Positions 1-9,006 of a stretch of 64,000 nucleotides of DNA are shown one piece after another. Numbering within the stretch: the stretch's first letter is position 1; every line of letters starts with the position of its first letter. Position numbers and translations under genes: made by a program. The notes under the pieces are model-generated. The model was not told where the DNA came from. It was given only the letters and a program-made list of their open reading frames with translations, and did not search any database. The stretch spans positions 1 through 64,000 of the forward strand of contig JAFPBO010000008.1 in assembly GCA_017390475.1 (NCBI GenBank), written 5' to 3'. Source of the DNA: Loktanella sp. Its GTDB lineage: Bacteria; Pseudomonadota; Alphaproteobacteria; Rhodobacterales; Rhodobacteraceae.

Positions 1-216
1 CCAACCCACACAGCACCCGATCACCAACAACGTCTGATGCAAAATCAGGGCGCAGATCAGCCGTGCGCTACTGAAACAAGAGAGGCTGCCAACAACTCAT
101 CAAGTGCCAAAACAGGGCGATCATGAATTATTGCGGCTAAAGACGCAACTGGCAGAAAGACAATGTGAACCTGCCGAAACTCTCAATTTTCATTAAATTT
201 TCAGGCTGATCGGTAT
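1..216. other. No gene recognised
   Basis: I see no convincing gene here. Frame 1 of the plus strand is open to about position 126, and short frames exist on the minus strand, but none has a start, ribosome-binding site or recognisable motif. The stretch is AT-richer than most of the window and lies outside the presumed terminal repeat of the IS remnant that follows, so it may be further decayed accessory DNA. Confidence 0.4.
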
Positions 217-456
217 TGATCCTATTCCCAACCTCGGACCGCCCCAAGGCAGCATTTTCCGGCTGTGATCAGAGTGACCGGCTGGTGACACCCTCCGATT
301 TCGTCAGCCTGATAGGGACTTGTTGCATGTCGCGCCGTAAGGCCGTTCTTCGTTGTCGTACTTACGCCAAGCCTCCAACTTTTCGGCTGCATCTGCAAGC
401 GTCAAGAACCAGTGCGTATGCAGGCATTCCGCTTTGCACCGGTCAGCGATGTAACA
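217..456 (-). pseudogene. Remnant of an IS3-family transposase (C-terminus and IS end)
   Basis: On the minus strand, positions about 453 to 304 encode AECLHTHWFLTLADA, then EAWRKYDNEERPYG. This closely resembles the C-terminal end of the rve integrase domain of IS3-family transposases (usual pattern AECLNxHWF...EAWRxxYNExRPH). The frame ends early near 304. A one-base frame change continues as VPIRLTKSEGVTSRSL and stops at 269-271, the usual length of the family tail. The non-coding edge near 217-243 reads TGATCCTATTCCCAACC and resembles an IS3-type terminal inverted repeat. The rest of the element (orfA, catalytic DDE core, other terminal repeat) is not visible, so it cannot move by itself. 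Confidence 0.7.
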
Positions 457-729
457 CGTGACGCAGCTGCCAGTTTTCGCCATCCGGCACCGAGCTGAGC
501 GCCTGACATTATCGCCGATTTTCAACAACGAACAATTTTTTTGACGACAGTTCGAAAACTGAGGCTCAAAGCTGCCTTTCAGTTTGTGTGTTCCATACGC
601 AAATTCACCGACTGTGGTTAAATCATTGTGCTGCAACAAAGTGTTCAGCCCGCACCGACGCAAGAAAACCGCGCAACACAGCAGGTACAAACTGTGCAAA
701 GGCTACTTTATTGATTTTGTCATTTTAAA
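457..729. other. No gene recognised
   Basis: This stretch lies between the transposase remnant and tRNA-Phe. The minus frame of the transposase tail stays open up to 699, but its residues there (Cys- and Arg-rich, no family pattern) do not resemble the upstream part of an IS3 integrase. I treat it as decayed or unrelated DNA. Confidence 0.4.
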
Positions 730-804
730 TGGTGCCCAGGGGCGGAATCGAACCACCGACACGAGGATTTTCAATCCACTGCTCTACCCCTGAGCTACCC
801 GGGC
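730..804 (-). tRNA. tRNA-Phe (anticodon GAA)
   Basis: The minus strand folds as a complete cloverleaf. The 7-bp acceptor stem GCCCGGG pairs with CCTGGGC (one G-U), the D arm contains AGCTCAGGGGTAGAGC, and the anticodon loop is TTGAAAA with anticodon GAA. The T arm contains GGTTCGATTCC, and the 3' CCA is encoded. Length is 75 nt. It follows the yacG end of the housekeeping run on the same strand, with about 75 nt between them. Confidence 0.97.
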
Positions 805-878
805 ACCGGGATAGATATTTCCATCGGGTAGCGGCGTTCTAGACGCAGCCCGCGCGGGTGTCCAGAGGGAAATCAGGG

Positions 879-1061
879 TTAATGTCGTTTCCCGTCATCA
901 TCTTGGATAGGGTCGGTTTCACCATCTTCGGCATCGTCCTGCCCGGCAGGAATGGCGTAGCTGCCGGTCAGCCATTTGCCCAGATCGACATCTGCGCAGC
1001 GTTTGGAACAGAACGGGCGAAACGCCTTGTCGGTTGGCCGGTCGCAGATCGGGCAGGCCAT
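879..1061 (-). CDS. yacG: DNA gyrase inhibitor YacG-type zinc-finger protein
   Basis: This 60-residue protein has four cysteines arranged as CPIC near the N-terminus and CSKRC about 12 residues later, which is the zinc-binding pattern of YacG (DUF329). E. coli YacG binds the GyrB subunit and blocks DNA binding by gyrase; that role is known for the family and inferred here. The C-terminal half is acidic and probably disordered. The ATG at 1061 overlaps the stop of the upstream RNase gene as ATGA, so the two are translationally coupled. A GTG one codon earlier is an alternative start. Confidence 0.9.
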   Translation of the reverse strand: MACPICDRPTDKAFRPFCSKRCADVDLGKWLTGSYAIPAGQDDAEDGETDPIQDDDGKRH

Positions 1062-2095
1062 CACAGACGCCTTAACAGATCAGCGGGCAGGGGCAGGCGT
1101 TCGCGTTTGCGCTGCAATTCGAACAGGCCCATCGGGGTCCAGCCGACCAAGGATGTTTCGACCGGATCGTTCTTGAACGACGCGCGCAAAGATTGTTCCA
1201 CCTGTTTGCGATGCGCCTTGGAGATTGAGACGAAATCGACGCTGATCTGTCCGCCAAGACCGCGCAGCCGCAAAGCACGGGGCAGGGCGCGGGCGGCGGC
1301 CAGATTGGCCTTGAGTGCAGCAGCAGGCGATGTGTCGCTGCCGGTGTTCACATCCACGGCCACCAGCGCGCGGGTTGGTTCGACATACATCTGGCCTTCG
1401 CCCAATGGCACCAGCGCCTGCCCCAGCGCGGCGATCTGATCCAACACGCCGCGCGCGGCAAAACTGCCTGCCTCCGTCACAATCTCGCTTGCGCCGGTCC
1501 AGTCGCGCCAGGCGAGCACATGCGGGCTGTCGCCTTCGGTCAGCGCCTCGGGCTGGTCGCCGGTCGCATCGGCCAGCACCGCATCCGCCAGATCCAGCAT
1601 CGCGGTGATGTCATCGGCAATCTCTGCCGGATCGGCCCCTTCGCAGGAAGATCGCAGGATCAGACCATGGTCGCCCTCATGCACCTCATGCGCGATGGCC
1701 AGCAGATTGTCTCGGATATCCTCATCCACGATCTGGCGCGAGATATTCAGCCCCGGCTTGCCTGGCGTGACGATGGCGTAGCGGCTTTTGAATAGCACCC
1801 GGTCGGTGACTGGCACGGCCTTGGCACCTTCGGCATAGCCCGTGACCTGCACCAGCAACGGCTGACCCTGCCGCAGACCTTTGCCCGCGCGCAGAAAGGC
1901 GGTGCCGCCTTCGGGCAGGCGCAGCATCATGCCGCCTTGCCCCTTGATCGGGCGGTCGCAGATCGCGCGGTAGATCGCGCCGGGGCGCGGCGCGTCGGGC
2001 TGGTCGATCAGCAGATCGTCTAACTGGCCATCGACCAGATAGGCCGCGGCTTCCAGCCCGTTGATATGGTCGAGGATGATGCTGCGGCCCTTCAT
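1061..2095 (-). CDS. Ribonuclease E/G family protein (short form)
   Basis: This 344-residue protein matches the catalytic RNase E/G module without the long C-terminal scaffold of full RNase E. It begins [10 protein letters not shown]. The C-terminal half contains [13 protein letters not shown], which carries the catalytic magnesium-binding aspartate of the family, then [15 protein letters not shown] (usual form LRGLGGIIVIDFI). The Cys pair of the RNase E/G zinc link is not visible, as in other short alphaproteobacterial forms. The start is the ATG at 2095, overlapping the maf stop as ATGA. The predicted role is single-strand RNA cleavage in rRNA or mRNA processing. The order maf, RNase, yacG recurs in Rhodobacterales as I recall. 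Confidence 0.85.
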   Translation of the reverse strand: MKGRSIILDHINGLEAAAYLVDGQLDDLLIDQPDAPRPGAIYRAICDRPIKGQGGMMLRLPEGGTAFLRAGKGLRQGQPLLVQVTGYAEGAKAVPVTDRVLFKSRYAIVTPGKPGLNISRQIVDEDIRDNLLAIAHEVHEGDHGLILRSSCEGADPAEIADDITAMLDLADAVLADATGDQPEALTEGDSPHVLAWRDWTGASEIVTEAGSFAARGVLDQIAALGQALVPLGEGQMYVEPTRALVAVDVNTGSDTSPAAALKANLAAARALPRALRLRGLGGQISVDFVSISKAHRKQVEQSLRASFKNDPVETSLVGWTPMGLFELQRKRERLPLPADLLRRL

Positions 2096-2697
2096 GGGAT
2101 ATCCTTGTAAAGCGGGTAACCGGCGGCTGTCAAAAGCCCGGCGGTTTCGGTCAATGGCAGGCCGACGATGCCGGTATAGGACCCGTTGATCCACGGGATG
2201 AACGCGCCTGCGGGGCCTTGTATGGCATAGCCGCCTGCCTTGCCCTGCCAGTCATTGCTGGCCAGATAGGCATTCACTTCGGCGTCCGAGAGTTGTTTGA
2301 AGGCCACCGTGCTTTGCACATCGCGCAGCCATGTCTTGTCGCCACGTTTGACAGCGATGGCAGTGATCACCTTATGCCGCCTGCCGGACAGCGCATAAAG
2401 AAATGCCGCCGCTTCGCCCGCGTCACTGGGTTTGCCCATGATCCGGCGACCCAAAGCCACGGTGGTATCGGCGCAAAGCACCACGGTATCGTCACCCGCC
2501 GGGATCGCCGCCAGCTTTTCCGCCGCGATCCGTTTGACGTAATCGCGGGGCAATTCGGCCTTGCGGACGTCTTCGTCAATATCGGGGGGCTGCACAGCAT
2601 CGGGGGTGACGCCAAGCTGCGCCAACAATTCCAGCCGCCGGGGCGAGCCGGAGCCGAGGATCAGTCTCAGCGTGTTATTCGGGGGCAGGGTGGTCAT
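2092..2697 (-). CDS. maf: Maf family nucleoside triphosphate pyrophosphatase
   Basis: This 201-residue protein carries the Maf signature [11 protein letters not shown] close to the N-terminus, the catalytic segment CADTTVAL, the [10 protein letters not shown] segment and KAGGYAIQG. Maf proteins hydrolyse non-canonical or excess nucleoside triphosphates to monophosphate and pyrophosphate and are linked to arrest of septum formation. I chose the ATG at 2697 (MTTLPPNN) because an 11-residue N-terminal extension in the same frame shows no family features. The stop overlaps the downstream RNase start as ATGA. Confidence 0.92.
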   Translation of the reverse strand: MTTLPPNNTLRLILGSGSPRRLELLAQLGVTPDAVQPPDIDEDVRKAELPRDYVKRIAAEKLAAIPAGDDTVVLCADTTVALGRRIMGKPSDAGEAAAFLYALSGRRHKVITAIAVKRGDKTWLRDVQSTVAFKQLSDAEVNAYLASNDWQGKAGGYAIQGPAGAFIPWINGSYTGIVGLPLTETAGLLTAAGYPLYKDIP

Positions 2698-2780
2698 GGC
2701 ATAATATCCGCAACCGCGGCAGGGCCGCATTTTGCTGTTGGCAAAACGCTTACCCCTGCGGCGTGAAACCGCGTTTCACG

Positions 2781-2999
2781 CTATTTGAACCGGTAATTGA
2801 TCCGACCTTTGGTCAAATCATAGGGGGTCATTTCGACCTGCACCTTGTCGCCTGCCAGAACCCGGATGCGGTTCTTGCGCATCTTGCCTGCCGTATGCGC
2901 GATGATCTCATGGCCGTTTTCCAGCTCGACCCGAAACGTCGCGTTTGGCAGAAGTTCTTTCACGACACCTGGGAATTCGAGCAGTTCTTCCTTGGCCAT
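2781..2999 (-). CDS. infA: Translation initiation factor IF-1
   Basis: This 72-residue single S1/OB-fold protein begins [19 protein letters not shown] and ends [10 protein letters not shown], the very conserved IF-1 pattern and length. IF-1 blocks the ribosomal A site during 30S initiation and aids IF-2 and IF-3. The start at 2999 is preceded by AGGAGATCAC, a strong ribosome-binding site. Spacing from the phosphatase gene upstream is about 110 nt, so it may have its own promoter within the housekeeping run. Confidence 0.98.
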   Translation of the reverse strand: MAKEELLEFPGVVKELLPNATFRVELENGHEIIAHTAGKMRKNRIRVLAGDKVQVEMTPYDLTKGRINYRFK

Positions 3000-3108
3000 G
3001 TGATCTCCTGTATATCTCATCCGCTGTTTGCGGACCGCTGCTAAATGCGCCTCTGCGCGCCGATTTTCAAGGGGAAATATGGGGCTGCGGCGAATGCGGC
3101 CGGTCTTA

Positions 3109-3588
3109 TCATGCGGATGCGTCGATTGCGGGGCCAAAACGTGCGGTCAGCCGGTCATAAATCTGATCGCGGGCCTGCCGGTACAGGGCCAATCGCGCTT
3201 CGCGGCTGTCGCCCATGCCGGTCGGGTCAAGGATCGGCCAATATTCGACCTCCATGTGAAAGAACTGCGTCAGATCCAGCGCCCGGCGCTGGCTGGCGGG
3301 GGACAAGGCCAGCACCAGATCGAAGGACGACAGATCATCGCCCCATTGTTCCATCTCATCGAAAGAGCGGGAGCGGTGGCGCGAGACTTCTACCCCGATC
3401 TCAGAACAGACGGTGATGGCAAAACCGTCGATTTCCATGTCGTTCTTGACGCCGACCGACTGGACATAGCAGCGGGTGCCGTAGAGTTTCTTCATGATCC
3501 CCTCGGCCATTGGGGATCTGACAGAATTATGGTCGCAACAAAACAGCACCGACTGGGGCAGGGGGGCGAATGTGGCGTCTGTCGGCAC
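3109..3588 (-). CDS. Low-molecular-weight phosphotyrosine phosphatase-like protein
   Basis: The N-terminal loop CDHNSVRS has the C-x5-R-S form of the low-molecular-weight phosphatase and arsenate-reductase fold, with the nucleophilic cysteine and phosphate-binding arginine present. The late segment PILDPTGMG holds a candidate general-acid Asp. It is about 159 residues, usual for the family. The start is uncertain. I chose the GTG at 3588, just after a GGGGG run; a TTG at 3600 would overlap the UPF0262 stop. The substrate is unknown. Its fixed place between UPF0262 and infA appears to be conserved in Rhodobacterales and suggests a housekeeping role rather than arsenate resistance. Confidence 0.85.
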   Translation of the reverse strand: MPTDATFAPLPQSVLFCCDHNSVRSPMAEGIMKKLYGTRCYVQSVGVKNDMEIDGFAITVCSEIGVEVSRHRSRSFDEMEQWGDDLSSFDLVLALSPASQRRALDLTQFFHMEVEYWPILDPTGMGDSREARLALYRQARDQIYDRLTARFGPAIDASA

Positions 3589-3589
3589 A

Positions 3590-4069
3590 TCAGCCCCCAA
3601 AATGCAGCACGCAGATCAGGGTGAACAGCCGCCGCGCGGTGTCATTGTCAACCACGGCCTTGCCGTCCAGCCGTTCCTGCAAGACCCGCGCGCCTTCGTT
3701 ATGGATGCCGCGCCGCGCCATATCGATGGTTTCGATCTGGCTGGGGGGCAGGGTTTTGACCGCGTCGAAATAGCTTTCGCAGATCTGGAAATAATCCTTC
3801 ACCACCTGCCGGAACGGACCCAGCGACAGATGGAACGCGCCGGCGGGGCTGCCATCCTCTTGCTGGATATCGAACACCAGCCGCTTTTCGCGGATCGACA
3901 GGCCGAGTTGATAGGGGCCGGGCGGCACCTCGCGGTCGTCGCGCGGCGGCATGGCAAAGCTGTTGTTTTCCAGCAGATCGAACAGCGCGACCTTGCGTTC
4001 CTGATCTATCTCTGGCGTCGGCGCGGGCAGGCCGCTGTCGTCGAGGATGATATTGATGATGCGTGGCAT
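3590..4069 (-). CDS. UPF0262 family protein
   Basis: This is a 159-residue protein with no membrane segment and no known catalytic motif. It matches the alphaproteobacterial family UPF0262, with an acidic start RIINIILDDSGLP and a C-terminal segment resembling ARRGIHNEGARVLQERL. Function is unknown. It starts one nucleotide after the hisD stop and runs into the phosphatase gene, so the three genes are almost certainly cotranscribed. Confidence 0.85.
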   Translation of the reverse strand: MPRIINIILDDSGLPAPTPEIDQERKVALFDLLENNSFAMPPRDDREVPPGPYQLGLSIREKRLVFDIQQEDGSPAGAFHLSLGPFRQVVKDYFQICESYFDAVKTLPPSQIETIDMARRGIHNEGARVLQERLDGKAVVDNDTARRLFTLICVLHFGG

Positions 4070-4070
4070 C

Positions 4071-5378
4071 TCAATCTCCCCGGTTCAGCCGGTCAAGCCG
4101 GGCGCGCACGGATAACCCATGCGCTTGCAGGCTTTCGGATTGCGCCAGCCGTTCGGCGGCGGGGCCGATGGCGGCCAGCGCCTCGGGCGTCATGCGCGAC
4201 AAGGTCGTACGTTTGATAAAGTCCATCACTGATAACCCGCTTGAAAAACGCGCCGACCGGGCGGTCGGCAAAACATGGTTCGGCCCGCCTATGTAATCGC
4301 CGATTGCTTCGGGTGTCCAACTGCCAATGAAAATCGCGCCCGCATGGGTGATTTTTGTGGCCAGACCTTCGGCATCCGCTGTGCAAAGTTCCAGATGTTC
4401 TGGCGCGATCCGGTCGGACAGGATCACCGCCTCGTCCATATCCTTGACCGTGATGATCGCGCCAAAATCGCGCCAGCTTGCCCCCGCAATCGCGCGGCGT
4501 TCCAGCGTTTGCAGGCGCTTGTCGACGGCTTCGGCCACTTTGCGCCCGAAATCGGCATCGTCGGTGATCAGCAGCGATTGCGCGCTTTCGTCATGTTCTG
4601 CCTGCGACAGCAGGTCGAGCGCGATCCAGTCAGGATCATTGTCGCGATCCGCGATCACCAGAATTTCTGAAGGCCCCGCGATCATATCAATCCCGACTTT
4701 GCCAAATACCCGCCGTTTCGCGGCAGCGACAAAGGCATTGCCGGGTCCTGTGATCTTATCCACTGGCGGGATCGTCTGGGTGCCATAGGCCAGCGCCGCA
4801 ATCGCCTGCGCGCCGCCGATACGGTATACTTCGTCCACACCTGCAATCTGTGCGGCCATCAGGACCAGCGGATTGGTCACGCCATCCGGTGTCGGCACGA
4901 CAATCGCAAGTCGCTGCACCCCCGCCACCTTGGCCGGGATCGCATTCATCAGCACCGATGACGGATAGCTGGCCAACCCGCCGGGCACATAAAGCCCCGC
5001 CGCCGATACCGGCGTCCAGCGCCAGCCCAGCATTGCACCGGTCGCATCCGTCCATTGCGCATCATCCGGCATCTGGCGGCTGTGATAGGCGCGGATACGG
5101 TCGGCGGCCAGTTCCAGCGCGGCGCGGTCCTCGTCCGAAACCAGCGCGCATTCGGCGGCGATTTCCTCGGGGGTGAACCGCAATGTGTCCGGCGTCAGAT
5201 CCAGCCGGTCAAAACGCGAGGTCAGTTCAATGACCGCCGCATCACCGCGCGCGCGCACATCGGCGATGATATCCGCCACAATATGATCCACGTCAGGGCT
5301 GTCTTCGCGTTTGGCACCCAGCAGGGCGGTAAAGCGGGCCTCGAAATCGGAATCACTCGTGGACAGGAATTGCGGCAT
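4071..5378 (-). CDS. hisD: Histidinol dehydrogenase
   Basis: This 435-residue enzyme carries out the last two oxidation steps of histidine synthesis, histidinol to histidine, using NAD and zinc. The family motifs are present in order: GPGNAFVAAAKRRVFGKVGID, IAGPSEILVIAD, QAEHDESAQ with the zinc-binding Gln and His, PEHLEL with the catalytic Glu-His, and GPNHVLPT. The start at 5378 follows AAAGGAGACATCC, a good ribosome-binding site; a 17-residue upstream extension lacks support. No other his gene lies in the window. Confidence 0.97.
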   Translation of the reverse strand: MPQFLSTSDSDFEARFTALLGAKREDSPDVDHIVADIIADVRARGDAAVIELTSRFDRLDLTPDTLRFTPEEIAAECALVSDEDRAALELAADRIRAYHSRQMPDDAQWTDATGAMLGWRWTPVSAAGLYVPGGLASYPSSVLMNAIPAKVAGVQRLAIVVPTPDGVTNPLVLMAAQIAGVDEVYRIGGAQAIAALAYGTQTIPPVDKITGPGNAFVAAAKRRVFGKVGIDMIAGPSEILVIADRDNDPDWIALDLLSQAEHDESAQSLLITDDADFGRKVAEAVDKRLQTLERRAIAGASWRDFGAIITVKDMDEAVILSDRIAPEHLELCTADAEGLATKITHAGAIFIGSWTPEAIGDYIGGPNHVLPTARSARFSSGLSVMDFIKRTTLSRMTPEALAAIGPAAERLAQSESLQAHGLSVRARLDRLNRGD

Positions 5379-5434
5379 GGATGTCTCCTTTATCGCAAGG
5401 GACATAGCGGGGTCACCGCGCCGCTTCAATGGTG

Positions 5435-5896
5435 TCAGTCAGGGTGACGTGGGGCTTTGCCCGATGGGGCGGCATAGGGGCGGGTCACATCGCGCAGCAA
5501 AACCTCTAACGCTTCGACCTGTAGCGCGATGGCACCATCACCGGCCAGCACCAGTTCGATGCGGCCAGCGCCATCGGCACCGGGGGCAAAACTGATCGAC
5601 AGCAGCGAGCAGATCAGATCAGGATCGGCCTTGTTGATCCCCTGACTTTGCACCGCGATCACATCCTCGAACGCCAGCACAGATTGCACGCGTTCGGCCT
5701 GTTGCTGGCCATTTTCCCAACGGAACCGGTTGATCAGCAAGCCAAAACGCCGCGCCTTGCGGTCCCAGCGGATTTCGGCGGCGGGAAACACCGCATCCTG
5801 CGTGATCGCCGCGATCACGGCCAGATCATCAGCATCCAGCGCGCGCAGGCGCAGCGGCCGTTCAGCGCCATCCTTGAAGCTGGCATCCTGTGTCAT
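5435..5896 (-). CDS. DUF2948 family protein
   Basis: This 153-residue soluble protein matches DUF2948, a family found next to murA and hisD in Rhodobacterales and relatives. Features visible are [21 protein letters not shown] and RFRWE. No catalytic motif is evident. Its ATG overlaps the murA stop as ATGA, showing translational coupling. Function is unknown; the conserved neighbourhood is the only hint. Confidence 0.85.
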   Translation of the reverse strand: MTQDASFKDGAERPLRLRALDADDLAVIAAITQDAVFPAAEIRWDRKARRFGLLINRFRWENGQQQAERVQSVLAFEDVIAVQSQGINKADPDLICSLLSISFAPGADGAGRIELVLAGDGAIALQVEALEVLLRDVTRPYAAPSGKAPRHPD

Positions 5897-7158
5897 GCTG
5901 AAACCCGTTCAATATTGGCACCAACGGCGCGCAACTTTTCCTCGACATGTTCATAACCGCGATCAAGGTGATAAACCCGGCTGACCAGCGTTTCCCCCTC
6001 TGCCGCCAACCCAGCCAGAATCAACGACACCGACGCGCGCAGATCAGTCGCCATCACCGGCGCGCCTTTCAGACGGTCAACGCCCGTCACGGTGGCGGTG
6101 CCGCCCTGCACATCAATCCGCGCACCCATGCGGATCAGTTCGGGGGCATGCATGAACCGGTTTTCAAAAATCTTTTCTTCCAGCACCGATGTGCCATCTG
6201 CGGTGCAAAGCATCGCCATCATCTGCGCTTGCAGATCGGTGGGGAAACCGGGGAACACGGCGGTGGTGACATCAACCGCGCGCGCCCGGCTGCCGTTGCG
6301 TTTCACCAGAATACCGTTCGGCGTCTCCGACACATCGACACCCGCCTCGGCCAGTTTTTCGGCAAAACTAGCGACCAGATCCATCCGGCCCCCCAGACAT
6401 TCCACCTCGCCCCCGGCAAAGACCGGGGCCAGCATATAGGTGCCCAGTTCGATCCGGTCGGTCACGACGGGATGGGTCGCAGCCCCCAGACGGTCTACGC
6501 CATCAATGGTGATCGTGCTGGTGCCTTCGCCCTCGATCTGCGCACCCATGCGGCGCAGACATTGGGCAAGATCGACAATCTCCGGCTCGCGCGCGGCGTT
6601 TTCGATGATCGTGGTGCCTTTGGCCAAAGTCGCTGCCATCAGCACATTCTCGGTCGCGCCGACGCTAGGGAACCGCAGCGCCACCCGCGCGCCTTTCAGC
6701 CCACCTTTGGCAGTGGCATGCAGATAGCCGTCTTTCAGCTCAATCGTCGCACCCATCGTTTCCAAGGCAGTCACGTGAATATCCATCGGACGCGCGCCAA
6801 TCGCACAGCCACCGGGCAGGGACACAATCGCCTGATGATGCCGCGCCAGCAGTGGCCCCAGCACCAGATTGGACGCACGCATCTTGCGCACGATCTCATA
6901 ATCCGCGCGGGTGGATGTCATCGCATGCGACGACAGCACCTGCACCTTGCCATCCTGCATGGACGTGACTTCCACGCCCAAAGATTGCAGCAGCGCCGTC
7001 ATCGTCTTGATATCCGACAGGCGCGGCGCATTGGTCAGGGTCAGCGGTTCCTCGGACAGCAATGTCGCGGGCATCAACGCAAGGGCGGCATTCTTGGCCC
7101 CGGCAATCTGAATCTTCCCATGCAGCTTGGTGCCGCCTTTGACCAAAATTGAATCCAT
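5893..7158 (-). CDS. murA: UDP-N-acetylglucosamine 1-carboxyvinyltransferase
   Basis: MurA transfers enolpyruvate from PEP to UDP-GlcNAc, the first committed step of peptidoglycan synthesis in the cytoplasm. The 421-residue protein has the N-terminal [19 protein letters not shown] with the substrate-binding Lys-Asn, the loop GGCAIGARP carrying the catalytic cysteine that fosfomycin attacks, [11 protein letters not shown], and [17 protein letters not shown]. The start at 7158 lies six nucleotides after the stop of a 49-residue ORF, and AGGAAG lies upstream. It is the second gene of the minus-strand housekeeping run. Confidence 0.98.
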   Translation of the reverse strand: MDSILVKGGTKLHGKIQIAGAKNAALALMPATLLSEEPLTLTNAPRLSDIKTMTALLQSLGVEVTSMQDGKVQVLSSHAMTSTRADYEIVRKMRASNLVLGPLLARHHQAIVSLPGGCAIGARPMDIHVTALETMGATIELKDGYLHATAKGGLKGARVALRFPSVGATENVLMAATLAKGTTIIENAAREPEIVDLAQCLRRMGAQIEGEGTSTITIDGVDRLGAATHPVVTDRIELGTYMLAPVFAGGEVECLGGRMDLVASFAEKLAEAGVDVSETPNGILVKRNGSRARAVDVTTAVFPGFPTDLQAQMMAMLCTADGTSVLEEKIFENRFMHAPELIRMGARIDVQGGTATVTGVDRLKGAPVMATDLRASVSLILAGLAAEGETLVSRVYHLDRGYEHVEEKLRAVGANIERVSA

Positions 7159-7164
7159 GCTGCT

Positions 7165-7314
7165 TTATTCTTCCTGTTTGCTGCCCGCTGCCGCGGCCTT
7201 TGCGCGCGCCTGTGCCTTGCGTTTGGCCATATTGGCCTTGAGCGCGGCTTTCAACCGCTCTTCGCGGGCCGTGGCGGGCTTGGCGGGTTGCGGCTTATCG
7301 TTTTTGTTGTCCAT
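7165..7314 (-). CDS. Small Lys/Ala-rich conserved-type protein upstream of murA
   Basis: This 49-residue ORF begins MDNKNDKPQPAKPATARE and ends AGSKQEE. It is strongly basic, rich in Ala and Lys, and predicted to be one helix after a Pro-rich start; it has no membrane segment. Codon use is like its neighbours (third-position GC), and its stop lies six nucleotides before the murA start, which supports a real gene in the murA operon. No clear ribosome-binding site precedes the ATG. I do not recognise a named family, and the function is unknown. Confidence 0.65.
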   Translation of the reverse strand: MDNKNDKPQPAKPATAREERLKAALKANMAKRKAQARAKAAAAGSKQEE

Positions 7315-7401
7315 GCCGACTGTGTTAGCAAACGGCGCAAAAAGCGTCCAGAGAGGGCTTGCACCAGCCTGCGATTGCCGCTAATCCCCCGCCTCACGGA
7401 T

Positions 7402-7476
7402 GCTGTGGTAGCTCAGTGGCAGAGCACACCCTTGGTAAGGGTGAGGTCGAGAGTTCAATCCTCTCTCACAGCACCA
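7402..7476 (+). tRNA. tRNA-Thr (anticodon GGT)
   Basis: This is a complete cloverleaf on the plus strand. The acceptor stem GCTGTGG pairs with TCACAGC, the D arm is AGCTCAGTGGCAGAGC, the anticodon loop is TTGGTAA with anticodon GGT, and the T arm contains GAGTTCAATCC. CCA is encoded. It lies between the divergent murA operon and the convergent PfpI-family gene. Confidence 0.97.
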
Positions 7477-7573
7477 TCCTAAGTCCTTGATATTGCTTTG
7501 CGCGCAGATCCTTTGTGGGATCGTCGGCATTGGCATGACTGGGGCAGCCAGATCACCGCCCCGATCAGATCGT

Positions 7574-8248
7574 TCAGAGCAGGGCCAGCAGCTTTTGCGC
7601 TGCCTCTTCCGATGATGCCGGGTTCTGACCGGTCACCAGCTTGCCGTCCACCACGACGAAAGACGCCCAGTCGGGGCCTTTTTCATAGCGGCCGCCATTG
7701 GCCTTCAGCATGTCCTCGACCAGGAATGGTACGATGTCGGTCAGGCCGACGCCGTCTTCTTCGGTGTTGGTAAATCCGGTGACGGTCTTGTCTGCGACGA
7801 TGGATTTGCCATCCGTACCCTTGACATGTTTGAACACGCCGGGCGCATGGCAGACCGCGCCGACCGGGCGGTCATGCGCGGCAAAGGCTTCGATCAGCGC
7901 GATGCTGTCACGGTCTTCGGCCAGGTCCCACAAGGGGCCATGTCCGCCGGGATAGAACACCGCGTCAAAATCAACGGCAGAAACAGCAGACAGCAAAACG
8001 GTCTGTGCCAGTGCATCCTGCGCCGACGGGTCAGTCTTGAACCGTTTGGTCGCTGCGGTCTGGCTGTCATCGCCATCGCTGGCAGGATCAAGCGGCGGCT
8101 GCCCCCCTTTGGGAGAGGCCAGGGTGATTTCCGCCCCTGCGTCTTTGAAGACGTAATAGGGCGCGGCGAATTCTTCCAGCCAAAAACCGGTCTTCTTGCC
8201 GGTCTCACCCAGCTGATCATGTGATGTGAGTATCATCAGTATTTTCAT
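7574..8248 (-). CDS. DJ-1/PfpI family protein (type 1 glutamine amidotransferase fold, Hsp31-like)
   Basis: This 224-residue protein has the DJ-1/PfpI fold. GAVCHAPGVF holds the nucleophilic cysteine in the elbow, and FYPGGHGPLWDL holds the glycine-rich loop. An early acidic residue in GFWLEEF is in the place of the Glu that tunes the cysteine in the Hsp31/YajL group. Relatives act as glutathione-independent glyoxalases or holding chaperones; which applies cannot be told from sequence. The start at 8248 follows GGAAGATAACACT. The acetyltransferase gene lies 30 nt upstream, so the two are probably an operon. Confidence 0.9.
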   Translation of the reverse strand: MKILMILTSHDQLGETGKKTGFWLEEFAAPYYVFKDAGAEITLASPKGGQPPLDPASDGDDSQTAATKRFKTDPSAQDALAQTVLLSAVSAVDFDAVFYPGGHGPLWDLAEDRDSIALIEAFAAHDRPVGAVCHAPGVFKHVKGTDGKSIVADKTVTGFTNTEEDGVGLTDIVPFLVEDMLKANGGRYEKGPDWASFVVVDGKLVTGQNPASSEEAAQKLLALL

Positions 8249-8278
8249 AGTGTTATCTTCCTTTATGAATGTGGGTGG

Positions 8279-8767
8279 TCAGGTTGACAACCGGTGGCAC
8301 CGGTCGATGTCGATATGGGCCTCGCAATCGGCCCCATGCTGGATGATCTGGCCGCCTGCCGATTGCACCAGATGGCGGATGCCGGTGTTTTCGCTGGCAA
8401 AATACAGATCGGCCGTCTGCACACCGATCCGGGCGGCGGCGGCCAGCCCGTCGATAAACAGCGCCTTGCCAAAGCCGCGTCCCTGATAAGCATCCTCGAC
8501 AGAAATGCCGATCTCGGCATGCCGGGCGGCAGCGGCAAAGATTTCCAGCACGCCCACGACACGGCCATCGGCCTTGATCGCCAGCACGATATCGGGGCCA
8601 GCGCTGTCGGCGATCAGGCGGACCGACCGGTCCGGCAGGGCTGCCATGAACCGCCGCTGTCGCGACGCCCGCCCCAGCCGCAGGTAATGCGCCTGCAGCG
8701 TTTGCCGCCAATCGGCCAAGGTGCCGGTCAGCACGGCAGGGTTGGGTGGCAAGGCGACATGCGCCAT
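8279..8767 (-). CDS. GNAT family N-acetyltransferase
   Basis: This 162-residue protein carries the acetyl-CoA-binding loop QGRGFGKALF of GNAT motif A (Q/R-x-x-G-x-G/A), preceded by the strand EIGISVEDAY and followed by ASENTGIRHLVQSAGG, the usual motif B region. The substrate is unknown. The start at 8767 has GGAAAGGATACCCG before it. It is probably the first gene of a two-gene unit with the PfpI-like gene. A PhaR-box-like sequence lies about 45 nt upstream (8810-8825). Confidence 0.85.
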   Translation of the reverse strand: MAHVALPPNPAVLTGTLADWRQTLQAHYLRLGRASRQRRFMAALPDRSVRLIADSAGPDIVLAIKADGRVVGVLEIFAAAARHAEIGISVEDAYQGRGFGKALFIDGLAAAARIGVQTADLYFASENTGIRHLVQSAGGQIIQHGADCEAHIDIDRCHRLST

Positions 8768-9006
8768 CGGGTATCCTTTCCAGCGACGGTTTCTCTGATC
8801 TTTATGTAGTGCCGCATTGCAGCATTTTGAGAGGGGGGAACGCAGCGTCAGTCCCGACCGGCGGATCAGGGTGAGGCTCTCTGGCCTGCGCTGTTATCGG
8901 CTAGCAATGGGCTGATATTGTCTGAACCGGGATGTCGGATCATCGTGTTTGCAAATGGCGGGGCAGAGGTGCTGCCGCTGCGATCTTTCAGAAGGATGAT
9001 GGGATC

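Noticed and set aside
5947-7152. 401-residue plus-strand ORF opposite murA
   Set aside because: It is the antisense of a clear murA gene. GC-rich codon bias leaves long open frames on the opposite strand, and the product shows only His/Arg/Gln-rich low complexity.
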